Positions 1 to 5,439 of a stretch of 5,505 nt of DNA are shown piece after piece. This DNA comes from Gallionella sp. GTDB lineage: Bacteria > Pseudomonadota > Gammaproteobacteria > Burkholderiales > Gallionellaceae. The notes under the pieces are model-generated. The model saw nothing but the letters and a program-made list of their open reading frames with translations. It did no database searches and was not told the DNA's origin. Position numbers and translations under genes: made by a program. Within the stretch, counting starts at the first letter, position 1. Each line of letters opens with the position of its first letter. The stretch lies in NCBI GenBank assembly GCA_024654105.1, contig JANLID010000248.1:1-5505 (forward strand), in the 5' to 3' direction.

Positions 1-26
1 GTGGATGTAGATAAGGTCGCTGCCAT
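1..26 (-). CDS. Possible 5' end of next minus-strand gene (partial)
   Basis: An ATG on the minus strand begins at position 26, 13 bases past the argD stop codon, and stays open to the window edge (Met-Ala-Ala-Thr-Leu-Ser-Thr-Ser). A GGAAG-like ribosome binding site lies about 7 bases before it. This would fit a gene co-transcribed with argD; argF often follows argD in betaproteobacteria. The eight visible residues are not recognisable as ArgF or anything else. A GTG at about position 32, in another frame, is an alternative start. With so little sequence this is only a suggestion. Confidence 0.25.
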
Positions 27-39
27 GACGCACTTCCAA

Positions 40-1212
40 TCAGGATTGCAAAAAATCTTTAATTAGCGGGCACAGAATATCCAGCAACTGTTGCGCCTCA
101 TTTTGTGACATCACCAGCGGCGGCAACAGGCGGATCACATTGTCGGCGGTGACATTGATCAGCAGCCCTTGGGCGAGCGCTTGTTTGACCAGATCGCCGC
201 ACGGCTTATCCAGTTCGATGCCGATCATCAGCCCTTGGCCGCGAATCTCCTTGATACCGTTCACGCCTTGCAAGGCGGTGGCGATGCCCTGGCGGATGAA
301 CCGGCCAAGGTTGTCGGCATGCGCCAGCAATTGGTCATGTTCAACAATATTCAGCGTGGTCAGTCCGGCGACGCAGGCTAGCGGATTGCCGCCAAAGGTG
401 GAGCCGTGATTACCCGGCTTGAATAAGCCAGCCGCCTTGCCTGCGGCGAGGCACGCGCCGATTGGCACGCCGGAGCCGAGCCCCTTGGCCAGCGTCATCA
501 CGTCCGGCAAGATGCCGGAGTGCTGAAAGGCGAACCATTTGCCGGTACGTCCCATGCCGCATTGCACCTCGTCCAGCATCAGCAGCCAGTTTTGCCCGTT
601 ACAGATATTCCGCAGTTGTTGCAGATAAGCGATGTCCAATGTGCGCACGCCGCCCTCGCCCTGAATCGGTTCGACCAACACCGCAACCACATTGCTGTTG
701 TGCTGGGCAACCTGGCGGATCGCCTCCAGATCGTTATAGGGCACGCGCACGAAACCTTTTACCAACGGTTCGAAGCCAGCTTGCACCTTGCGGTTGCCGG
801 TGGCGGAAAGCGTCGCCAGCGTCCGTCCATGGAAGGATTTTTCCATCACGATAATGCTGGGCGTCTCGATGCCCTTGTCGTGTCCATACATGCGGGCCAG
901 CTTGATCGCGGCCTCGTTTGCCTCGCAGCCGGAGTTGCAGAAGAATACTTCCTGCATACCCGACAGGCTGCACAGCTTATCGGCCAACAGTTCCTGACTT
1001 TGCACCTGATAAACATTGGAACAGTGGATCAGCTTGCCGATCTGCTCGGTTAGCGCGGCGGTGAAACGCGGATGCGCGTGTCCCAGCGTGTTTACCGCGA
1101 TGCCGGCCAGTCCGTCCAGATAACGTTTGCCTTCGGTGTCCCACAGCCACGCGCCTTCGCCATGCGAAAAAGCGACGGGGAGCCGGGCATAAGTGTTCAT
1201 CAGATGCGACAT
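40..1212 (-). CDS. argD: Acetylornithine aminotransferase (ArgD)
   Basis: This is a 390-residue cytosolic PLP enzyme, full length for the family. It moves an amino group from glutamate to N-acetylglutamate 5-semialdehyde to give N2-acetylornithine in arginine synthesis; many homologues also act on succinyl-diaminopimelate in lysine synthesis. Class III aminotransferase landmarks are in order: the N-terminal NTYARLPVAF and GHAHP motifs, NSGCEANEAAIKLAR (93-107), SFHGRT (126-131), EPIQGEGG (181-188), LDEVQCGMGRTG (213-224) with cofactor-contacting Asp214, TLAKGLGSGVPIGA with Schiff-base Lys243, and STFGGNPL (271-278). The ATG at 1212 is chosen because AGGA lies 7-8 bases upstream; an in-frame ATG at 1200 is less well placed. 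It lies 138 bp downstream of rpsT, behind two hairpins, so it is probably not simply part of the rpsT transcript. The closely related ornithine/GABA aminotransferases are less likely given the N-terminus and length. Confidence 0.95.
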   Translation of the reverse strand: MSHLMNTYARLPVAFSHGEGAWLWDTEGKRYLDGLAGIAVNTLGHAHPRFTAALTEQIGKLIHCSNVYQVQSQELLADKLCSLSGMQEVFFCNSGCEANEAAIKLARMYGHDKGIETPSIIVMEKSFHGRTLATLSATGNRKVQAGFEPLVKGFVRVPYNDLEAIRQVAQHNSNVVAVLVEPIQGEGGVRTLDIAYLQQLRNICNGQNWLLMLDEVQCGMGRTGKWFAFQHSGILPDVMTLAKGLGSGVPIGACLAAGKAAGLFKPGNHGSTFGGNPLACVAGLTTLNIVEHDQLLAHADNLGRFIRQGIATALQGVNGIKEIRGQGLMIGIELDKPCGDLVKQALAQGLLINVTADNVIRLLPPLVMSQNEAQQLLDILCPLIKDFLQS

Positions 1213-1225
1213 ATGAAGTTCCTAA

Positions 1226-1250
1226 ACAAAGACGGCGGACAAGCCGCCGT
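1226..1250 (-). terminator. Hairpin in argD leader, terminator-like
   Basis: On the minus strand a perfect 7-bp stem (ACGGCGG / CCGCCGT, positions 1250-1244 and 1238-1232) with a 5-nt CTTGT loop is followed by the T-rich tail CTTTGTTT. That tail runs directly into the argD ribosome binding site (AGGA). It could be a second terminator after rpsT, or a leader hairpin that limits argD expression. Its CGGCTTGT segment is also complementary to the first arm of the rpsT terminator upstream. Confidence 0.5.
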
Positions 1251-1289
1251 TAGCAAAATTTGAAGGACGTATATTGAGCCAAACAGCCC

Positions 1290-1326
1290 CACAAAGCAAA
1301 CAAGCCGACATTGCTGCCGGCTTGTT
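1290..1326 (-). terminator. Rho-independent terminator of rpsT
   Basis: 25 bases after the rpsT stop codon, the minus strand has a perfect 9-bp inverted repeat (AACAAGCCG at 1326-1318, CGGCTTGTT at 1307-1299) with a 10-nt loop, followed by a T-rich stretch (TGCTTTG). Placement and shape fit a rho-independent terminator for rpsT. The T-run is interrupted by G and C, so termination may be incomplete. Confidence 0.7.
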
Positions 1327-1350
1327 GGGCCAATCGGAACGAAGCGGCGC

Positions 1351-1614
1351 TTATGCCATTGTCTTGATGGCAGCAGAAAGACGGCTCTTGTGTCGGGCAG
1401 CCTTGTTCTTGTGAATGATCTTTTTGTCGGCGATGCTGTCCACGGTGCTGACGGAATCCTCGTAAACGGCCCGAGCGGCGGTCTTGTCGCCCGCTTCGAT
1501 TGCCTTGGTGACCTTCTTGATCGCAGTGCGCAATTCTGAGCGCAGACTGCTATTGTGAGCATTCTGCTTGACTGCCTGACGTGCACGCTTGCGGGCTTGT
1601 GCGCTATTTGCCAT
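1351..1614 (-). CDS. rpsT: 30S ribosomal protein S20
   Basis: This 87-residue basic protein is a full-length S20, which binds 16S rRNA early in 30S assembly. The family signature is clear: the start MANSAQARKRARQ, the alanine- and lysine-rich helices, and IIHKNKAARHKSRLS near the C-terminus. A strong AAGGAG ribosome binding site lies 5-6 bases before the ATG at 1614. It appears to be a single-gene transcription unit, with its own promoter (1654-1682) and its own terminator (1290-1326). In Escherichia coli S20 represses its own translation; nothing here tests that. Unlike the UUG start of the E. coli gene, this one uses ATG. Confidence 0.97.
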   Translation of the reverse strand: MANSAQARKRARQAVKQNAHNSSLRSELRTAIKKVTKAIEAGDKTAARAVYEDSVSTVDSIADKKIIHKNKAARHKSRLSAAIKTMA

Positions 1615-1653
1615 GACTACTCCTTGAAAATTCGGTACAACGGAAAGGCGCGC

Positions 1654-1691
1654 ATTCTAGTGGCTCATGCAAGCTTTTGCAAATTTTTTTG
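1654..1691 (-). promoter_or_regulatory. rpsT promoter (sigma-70 type)
   Basis: On the minus strand, TTGCAA (-35, 1682-1677) and TAGAAT (-10, 1659-1654) are separated by exactly 17 bp. An A/T-rich block (seven A then TTT, about 1690-1681), resembling an UP element, lies at or just above the -35. The bases after the -10 are GCGCGCC, a GC-rich discriminator typical of growth-rate and stringently controlled ribosomal promoters. The leader to the rpsT ATG would be about 33 nt. Confidence 0.8.
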
Positions 1692-1763
1692 CGTGGATAG
1701 GCGGTTAAGCGGATTGGTGCTGGAATATTCGAGGCTGAGCTTGAGGGCTCGTGTATTACGCAG

Positions 1764-1780
1764 GGTGCGCTGTGCGCATC
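1764..1780. repeat. Small inverted repeat downstream of pgeF
   Basis: GGTGCGC and GCGCATC form a 7-bp stem (one G-T pair) around a TGT loop. It sits about 100 bp past the pgeF stop codon and upstream of the rpsT promoter. No T-run follows on the minus strand, so it is not a convincing terminator. The remaining sequence of the 1691-1880 gap shows no clear gene, apart from the orphan start signal at 1816-1832. Confidence 0.3.
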
Positions 1781-1815
1781 ATGGTACATGAAATGCATTC
1801 CCCCGCTGAGTTTCT

Positions 1816-1880
1816 GGGAGGAGCCGTTCATGACACAAGCAAGCAAGGAATGGCCGATGGTTGACTATGCAGAGCAGCTA
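1816..1880 (+). other. Orphan start signal: strong RBS plus ATG
   Basis: GGGAGGAG (1816-1823) lies 6 bases before an ATG at 1830 on the plus strand, an excellent translation start. The 17 codons from there to the pgeF stop (starting MTQASKEW) lie in sequence not otherwise coding. The frame stays open to 2285, but only as the antisense of pgeF. I recognise no protein in it. It may be the surviving 5' end of a gene whose remainder is lost, or chance. The promoter search upstream gave nothing convincing. Confidence 0.2.
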
Positions 1881-2615
1881 TCATTCCAGCCAGATAAACG
1901 TCCCCATGCGCCCGGTGACGCCGTCGCGGCGATAAGAAAAAAACCTTTCACGTTCATGGTAAGTACAATAGTCGCCGCCGTAGATTTTTGTGATGCCCAG
2001 AGCATTGAGACGCAGCCTTGCCAATGCGTGAATGTCGGCAAACCATTTGCCTGGTTGGCCGGGAGTGAATGCCGATGTGGCCCGCGGTTGCACGGTGATA
2101 AAAGCGGCACGCACTTCTTCGCCGACCTCGAATGCTTCCTGACTGATCGCCGGGCCGAGCCACGCCATGAGACTTCGCGGCGCAACGTTCATCGCCAGCA
2201 CGGCAGCTTCAATCACTCCAGCCGCCAAGCCTTTCCATCCGGCGTGCACCGCACCCACCACGCTGCCTGCCTCGTCGCACAGTAACACCGGCAGACAATC
2301 GGCAGTCATTACCACGCATACTGCCGCGCGATGCCGCGCGATACAGGCATCGGCCTGCGGCAGACAACTTGCCCGCCCCGCGTCGGCGACCAGCGTACTG
2401 TGCGTTTGTTCCAGCCATACCGGTTCGCTGGGCAGCAACGCGTTGAGCAGGATGCGGTTGCGTGCCACCGCCAGCGGGTTATCGCCGACATGACTGCCCA
2501 GATTAAAGTTATCGTAGGGAGCAACGCTCACGCCGCCTTGCCGGGTGGTCTGCAACGCTTTCACCCGCGCTGGCGCGGGCCAATTCGGAATGATGCACTG
2601 ATTGAGCAGATTCAT
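1881..2615 (-). CDS. pgeF: Peptidoglycan editing factor PgeF (YfiH family)
   Basis: This 244-residue protein belongs to the YfiH/LACC1 (formerly DUF152, 'polyphenol oxidase') family. In Escherichia coli the homologue keeps wrong amino acids such as L-serine out of the first position of the peptidoglycan stem peptide; other members act on purine nucleosides. Visible motifs: TTRQGGVS (23-30), FNLGSHVGD (37-45), EQTHS (69-73), MTADCLPVLL (103-112), GAVHAGWKGL (121-130), LGPAIS (153-158) and FEVG (162-165). The metal triad is His72, Cys107, His124. The ATG at 2615 is 9 bases past the rluD stop codon and has no clear ribosome binding site, so coupling to rluD translation is plausible. The order rluD-pgeF matches that in E. 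coli. Confidence 0.93.
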   Translation of the reverse strand: MNLLNQCIIPNWPAPARVKALQTTRQGGVSVAPYDNFNLGSHVGDNPLAVARNRILLNALLPSEPVWLEQTHSTLVADAGRASCLPQADACIARHRAAVCVVMTADCLPVLLCDEAGSVVGAVHAGWKGLAAGVIEAAVLAMNVAPRSLMAWLGPAISQEAFEVGEEVRAAFITVQPRATSAFTPGQPGKWFADIHALARLRLNALGITKIYGGDYCTYHERERFFSYRRDGVTGRMGTFIWLE

Positions 2616-2624
2616 GGCATTACA

Positions 2625-3683
2625 TTATTTCGTAGGTGCGGATTTATCCGCACAGAAACGGGCGAATGAATTCGCCCCTACCTTCCCCGCTTGCGGGAGA
2701 AGGGAGGTTATTCCGCGGATATGTTGCAGCAGCAGTTGCATGTCCTGCGGCAGCGGCGCGTACCACTCCATCATCTCGCCGCTGGCCGGATGTTCCAGCG
2801 CGAGGCGCGTGGCATGCAACGCCTGGCGGGGGAAACCGTGCAGCAGGGCGCGCAGTTGTGGTACGCATTTTTGTGCGCCTTTCAGATACACGCTGTCGCC
2901 GGCCAGCGGATGACCGATGTGCGCCAGATGTACGCGAATCTGGTGCGTGCGCCCGGTTTCCAGATGGCAGCGCAGCAAGGTGCAACTCGGAAATTTTTCT
3001 TCAACCTGATAATGCGTAAGGGCGGGCTTGCCGCTTTTCACTACCGCCATTTTGACGCGCTGTGCGGGATGGCGGCCTATCTGTTCATTCACCGTTCCGC
3101 CGTGTCGTACCTCACCCCACACCAGCGCCAGATATTCGCGCTTTACGCTGCGCGCTTGTAACTGTCGCACCAGTGCCGTTTGCGCAGTCAAGGTTTTGGC
3201 GACAACCAGCAAGCCGCTGGTGTCCTTGTCGATGCGGTGCACAATACCGGCACGCGGCACTTCGGCGAGTTGCGGTGCATGGTGCAGCAGCGCGTTTAAC
3301 AGCGTGCCTTCCCAGTTGCCGCTGCCCGGATGTACCACCAGTCCGGCAGGCTTGTTGATCACCAGCAGCGTCTCGTCTTCATACACGACATCAAGCGCAA
3401 TATCCTCGGCCTGATACGGCTGTTCGGCAGGATGCGCCTGCGGTTGCACGGTGATGGTTTCACCGCCCCATACCTTCTGTTTTGCGGCGGCAGTGACCCC
3501 GTTCAGGCTGGCCTGCCCCGCCGCAATCCATTCCTGTAGACGGCTGCGCGAGTACTCCGGCAGCAGTTTCGCCAGCATCTGGTCGAAACGCATACCCGCG
3601 CAATTATCAGGCACCATGAAGGTCTGCGAGCCAGGGGCGGCTGCGCTATAATGACCGCGCAAATTTTTTTCGGATTCAGCCAT
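2625..3683 (-). CDS. rluD: 23S rRNA pseudouridine synthase D, repeat-extended C-terminus
   Basis: RluD converts uridines 1911, 1915 and 1917 (E. coli numbers) in helix 69 of 23S rRNA to pseudouridine. An N-terminal S4 RNA-binding domain (LLPEYSRSRLQEWI) is followed by the RluA-type catalytic domain with NKPAGLVVHPG, then HRIDKDTSGLLVVAK carrying the catalytic Asp (residue 152 from this start), then LETGRTHQIRVHLAHIGHPLAGD. Started at 3683, the protein has 352 residues, versus 326 in E. coli. The excess is about 27 residues at the C-terminus read from a palindromic repeat. The open frame reaches 3770, but that would run deep into bamD. Met at 3617 is another option (330 residues), but it would cut the first strand of the S4 domain. 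No start has a good ribosome binding site. It diverges from bamD and precedes pgeF, as in E. coli. Confidence 0.93.
   Translation of the reverse strand: MAESEKNLRGHYSAAAPGSQTFMVPDNCAGMRFDQMLAKLLPEYSRSRLQEWIAAGQASLNGVTAAAKQKVWGGETITVQPQAHPAEQPYQAEDIALDVVYEDETLLVINKPAGLVVHPGSGNWEGTLLNALLHHAPQLAEVPRAGIVHRIDKDTSGLLVVAKTLTAQTALVRQLQARSVKREYLALVWGEVRHGGTVNEQIGRHPAQRVKMAVVKSGKPALTHYQVEEKFPSCTLLRCHLETGRTHQIRVHLAHIGHPLAGDSVYLKGAQKCVPQLRALLHGFPRQALHATRLALEHPASGEMMEWYAPLPQDMQLLLQHIRGITSLLPQAGKVGANSFARFCADKSAPTK
2632..2681. repeat. Palindromic REP-like element, two hairpins in terminal repeats
   Basis: A 50-bp unit begins GTAGG (2632-2636) and ends with its complement CCTAC (2677-2681). Inside are two tight hairpins: GTGCGGAT / ATCCGCAC (2636-2643, 2646-2653, 2-nt loop) and GGGCGAAT / ATTCGCCC (2660-2667, 2670-2677, 2-nt loop). 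The design resembles dispersed REP-like or small MITE-like elements. From memory, similar units (GGGCGAAT-GA-ATTCGCCC) are scattered in many proteobacterial genomes; copy number here is unknown. It lies wholly within the 3' end of the rluD reading frame. Confidence 0.7.
2681..2703. repeat. Second palindrome adjoining the REP-like unit
   Basis: CCTTCCCCGC (2681-2690) pairs with GCGGGAGAAGG (2693-2703), leaving one bulged A (2698) and a TT loop: 10 base pairs. It touches the end of the 50-bp unit, so the two may form one composite ~72-bp insertion. From memory, CTCCCGCAAGCGGG-type palindromes are also common dispersed repeats. It is translated as part of the rluD C-terminus. Confidence 0.55.
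3624..3659 (+). promoter_or_regulatory. bamD promoter with perfect -10 box
   Basis: TATAAT (3647-3652) is a perfect sigma-70 -10 box, 29 bp before the bamD ATG. The best -35 at 17 bp spacing is weak (CTGCGA, 3624-3629, three of six matches). The discriminator GACCGCGC is GC-rich. Transcription would begin near 3659-3661, giving a leader of about 21-23 nt that contains a run of seven T (3664-3670) and no clear ribosome binding site. If rluD starts at 3683, this promoter lies inside the rluD coding region on the other strand. Confidence 0.65.
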
Positions 3684-4488
3684 GCGCCACAGTTTAACTG
3701 TATTTCTGCTGCTCACGTTAGCCGCCTGCAGCATTTTTGAACCACTGCCGGATGGCTCAGCGCCAGCCAAGCAGATGCCCGTCGAGGAAATCTACGGTCA
3801 AGCCAAAGAAGAATTGAATGACGGAAATTACAGCACCGCCGTCAATCTGTATGAAACGCTGCAATCACGCTACCCCTATGGACGCTATGCGCAGCAGGCG
3901 CTGCTGGAGATGGCCTACGCCCATTACCGCCAGGGAGAGGCGGAATTGGCCATCTCTGCCGCCGAGCGCTTTATCAAGCAATATCCCAACAATCCGCATG
4001 TGGATTACGCCTACTACGTAAAGGGGTTGGCCAACTTCAATGGCGAGATCAGCACTCTCGGATCGCTGGGCGGACAAGATCCCACCGAGCGTGATCCGAA
4101 AGCGGCACAGGACTCGTTCGCCGCTTTCAAGGATCTGGTGACGCGCTTTCCCAATAGCAAATACGCGCCCGACTCGCGGGTGCGTATGCAGTATCTGGTG
4201 AACGCGCTGGCGAAATATGAACTGCATGTTGCCCGCTATTACCTGCGCCGTGGCGCACATATTGCCGCGGTCAACCGTGCGCAGGGCATTTTGACGCAAT
4301 ACCCGAACAGCCCTTCGACGCGGGATGCGCTGGAAATCATGGTGCAAGCCTATGACGCGATGGGCATGACCGATTTGCGCGACGGCGCGCAGCGTGTGTT
4401 GGCAAAAAACAGTAATGCGCCCGCCGGTAATGAACCAGCCGGCGGCAATAACCCTGCTGGGAAATCCTGGTGGCAATTCTGGAAATAA
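3682..4488 (+). CDS. bamD: Outer membrane assembly lipoprotein BamD (ComL/YfiO)
   Basis: BamD is the essential lipoprotein partner of BamA in the BAM complex, which folds beta-barrel proteins into the outer membrane. The 268-residue product opens with a lipoprotein signal peptide (MRHSLTVFLLL) and lipobox LAAC, with lipidated Cys16; Ser at +2 fits outer-membrane sorting. Tetratricopeptide-like helices follow: EEIYGQAKEELNDGNYSTA, YAHYRQGEAELAISAAERF, then YYVKGLANF and LVTRFPNSKYAPDSR. The C-terminus is a Gly/Pro/Asn-rich linker (NEPAGGNNPAGK) ending SWWQFWK, a tail I associate with betaproteobacterial BamD; it makes the protein somewhat longer than E. coli's 245 residues. The start codon places the signal peptide correctly, though no Shine-Dalgarno is visible. 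It diverges from rluD, as in E. coli, and overlaps the Nudix gene by 19 bp. Confidence 0.96.
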   Translation: MRHSLTVFLLLTLAACSIFEPLPDGSAPAKQMPVEEIYGQAKEELNDGNYSTAVNLYETLQSRYPYGRYAQQALLEMAYAHYRQGEAELAISAAERFIKQYPNNPHVDYAYYVKGLANFNGEISTLGSLGGQDPTERDPKAAQDSFAAFKDLVTRFPNSKYAPDSRVRMQYLVNALAKYELHVARYYLRRGAHIAAVNRAQGILTQYPNSPSTRDALEIMVQAYDAMGMTDLRDGAQRVLAKNSNAPAGNEPAGGNNPAGKSWWQFWK

Positions 4489-5024
4489 ATTTTTGCGCAT
4501 CCTGCGGCAGTGCAGTTGAACTGCACTGCCCGGACGACGACAATCGCCTGCGCCATATCTGCGTTGTCTGCGGCACAATTCATTACCAGAACCCCAAGAT
4601 GGTGATCGGCTCGATTCCGGAACAGGAAGATAAAATCCTGTTATGCCGCCGTGCCATCGAACCGCGTCACGGATTGTGGACATTGCCCGGCGGTTTTATG
4701 GAAAATGGCGAGACCACGACCGAAGCGGCGATCCGCGAGACTCTGGAGGAAGCCAACGCGCGTATCGCAATTGGCGATTTATATTCAATGTACAGCCTGC
4801 CTTATATCAACCAGGTGCACCTACTGTTCCGCGCCAGGTTGCTCGATCCGGATTTCTCTCCCGGCAAGGAGAGCCTGGAAGTAAAACTGTTTGCCGAGCA
4901 TGAGATTCCGTGGGAAGAAATTGCTTTTCGCCCGGTTAAATATAGCCTGGAGCATTATTTTGAGGATCGCCGGAACGGGCGCTTTGGCTTCCATATAGGG
5001 AACATCCAAAATAATTGCACATAA
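4470..5024 (+). CDS. Zinc-ribbon Nudix hydrolase
   Basis: This 184-residue protein joins a zinc ribbon (C9-S-C12 and C31-VV-C34) to a Nudix domain. Nudix enzymes cleave nucleoside diphosphates linked to another group, using Mg2+ bound by the Nudix box. The box is GFMENGE (75-81), seven residues, then RETLEEANA (89-97): it fits G-x5-E-x7-RE-x2-EE with Asn96 where Gly is usual. The surrounding phrases ILLCRRAIEPRHGLWTLPGG and ESLEVKLF typify a proteobacterial family often annotated as ADP-ribose or NUDIX pyrophosphatase; the actual substrate is unknown. The SQPWPFPxS motif of NADH pyrophosphatase NudC is absent. The start is a GTG inside the last codons of bamD, implying translational coupling; homologues often begin just before the first Cys, so the true start could be a few codons later (no ATG is present there). 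Confidence 0.88.
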   Translation: MAILEINFCASCGSAVELHCPDDDNRLRHICVVCGTIHYQNPKMVIGSIPEQEDKILLCRRAIEPRHGLWTLPGGFMENGETTTEAAIRETLEEANARIAIGDLYSMYSLPYINQVHLLFRARLLDPDFSPGKESLEVKLFAEHEIPWEEIAFRPVKYSLEHYFEDRRNGRFGFHIGNIQNNCT

Positions 5025-5244
5025 AAATTTACCGGATTTGTCAGGGGTGCGATTCAAACTAATGTCATTCAGGCAGCTTTTCTGAGTTGATTCCAATAGT
5101 TGTCCCATTGCTGGTTTGCCCGATTCGGCTGCAAGGGCCGCATGTGATCAGCGTTCGCAGCACATCCCGCGACCCTGGTAGTTTGAGTCGTTTCTGAATG
5201 ATGTAACGATGCGCGCTTTTGCGCAGTCCCGTTTGAGCGCAGGG
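5025..5244. other. Gene-free stretch after the Nudix gene
   Basis: No reading frame here resembles a protein, and there is no RNA gene or clear terminator. Visible structure: an 8-bp inverted repeat TCATTCAG (5065-5072) / CTGAATGA (5194-5201) enclosing 121 bp, an imperfect inverted pair (5050-5063 against 5177-5190, about 11 of 14 matching), and a small hairpin TGCGC-GCTTTT-GCGCA (5210-5225). It may be decayed repeat or mobile sequence. Confidence 0.45.
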
Positions 5245-5439
5245 TTATAGCTTCTTTGGCTCTGGTATGCCAAGGTCGCGGCAAAGTTTAACTGCCAAGT
5301 GATTGTTGACCTCATTGTGCTGCGGAACAGTGCTTCGTCTGCTTGTGCTTAAATGACACCACCAAGATCCGCCACGTTTTTTGGCGGAGCGTCCGTGTTG
5401 AACGGCAGGTTGAACGAAGCCGCTATCGCGGAGAAACAC
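5245..5439 (-). pseudogene. HicA-like toxin remnant
   Basis: The last ~35 codons read like the C-terminal half of a HicA mRNA-interferase toxin (YcfA family): SRRSTVPQHNEVNNHLA followed by VKLCRDLGIPEP. This matches the usual 'TVPRHxEIxxxLAxKICRDLGI' pattern, recalled from the family rather than searched. HicA normally cuts mRNA using one histidine in a GxxH segment ahead of this. Here that place reads RGGSWWCHL, seemingly missing the two residues that include the histidine. The first ~24 codons (from GTG 5439) do not resemble HicA, there is no ribosome binding site, and a stop codon lies just upstream. No hicB antitoxin follows within the gene-free sequence downstream. It is therefore probably a dead fragment, though a divergent intact toxin is not excluded. 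Confidence 0.5.

Noticed and set aside
520..1053. 177-codon plus-strand open frame
   Set aside because: It is the antisense of argD, no motif is recognisable, and argD is certain.
1258..1300. Separate argD promoter on the minus strand (TATACG with TTGTGG)
   Set aside because: The spacing is 15 bp and both boxes match poorly.
1679..1690. 12-mer GCAAATTTTTTT also present at 3659-3670
   Set aside because: It is low-complexity and plays different roles in the two places (upstream of the rpsT -35, bamD leader), so shared origin is not supported.
2691..3161. 156-codon plus-strand open frame
   Set aside because: It is the antisense of rluD; its composition follows from the opposite-strand codons.
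3689..3701. 13-bp perfect palindrome ACAGTT-T-AACTGT in early bamD
   Set aside because: It could be an operator, but it lies within signal-peptide codons, and one short palindrome is expected by chance.
3684..3770. Upstream extension of rluD to the ATG at 3770
   Set aside because: It would add 29 residues entirely inside bamD on the opposite strand, with no likeness to RluD N-termini.
3865..4683. 272-codon minus-strand open frame
   Set aside because: It lies across bamD and the start of the Nudix gene on the other strand and shows no protein family features.
5285..5420. Possible integron attC site (minus strand GTTCAAC and GTTAAAC boxes around a hairpin)
   Set aside because: The putative right box falls inside the HicA-like codons, the inner boxes do not pair, and there is no cassette array or integrase.
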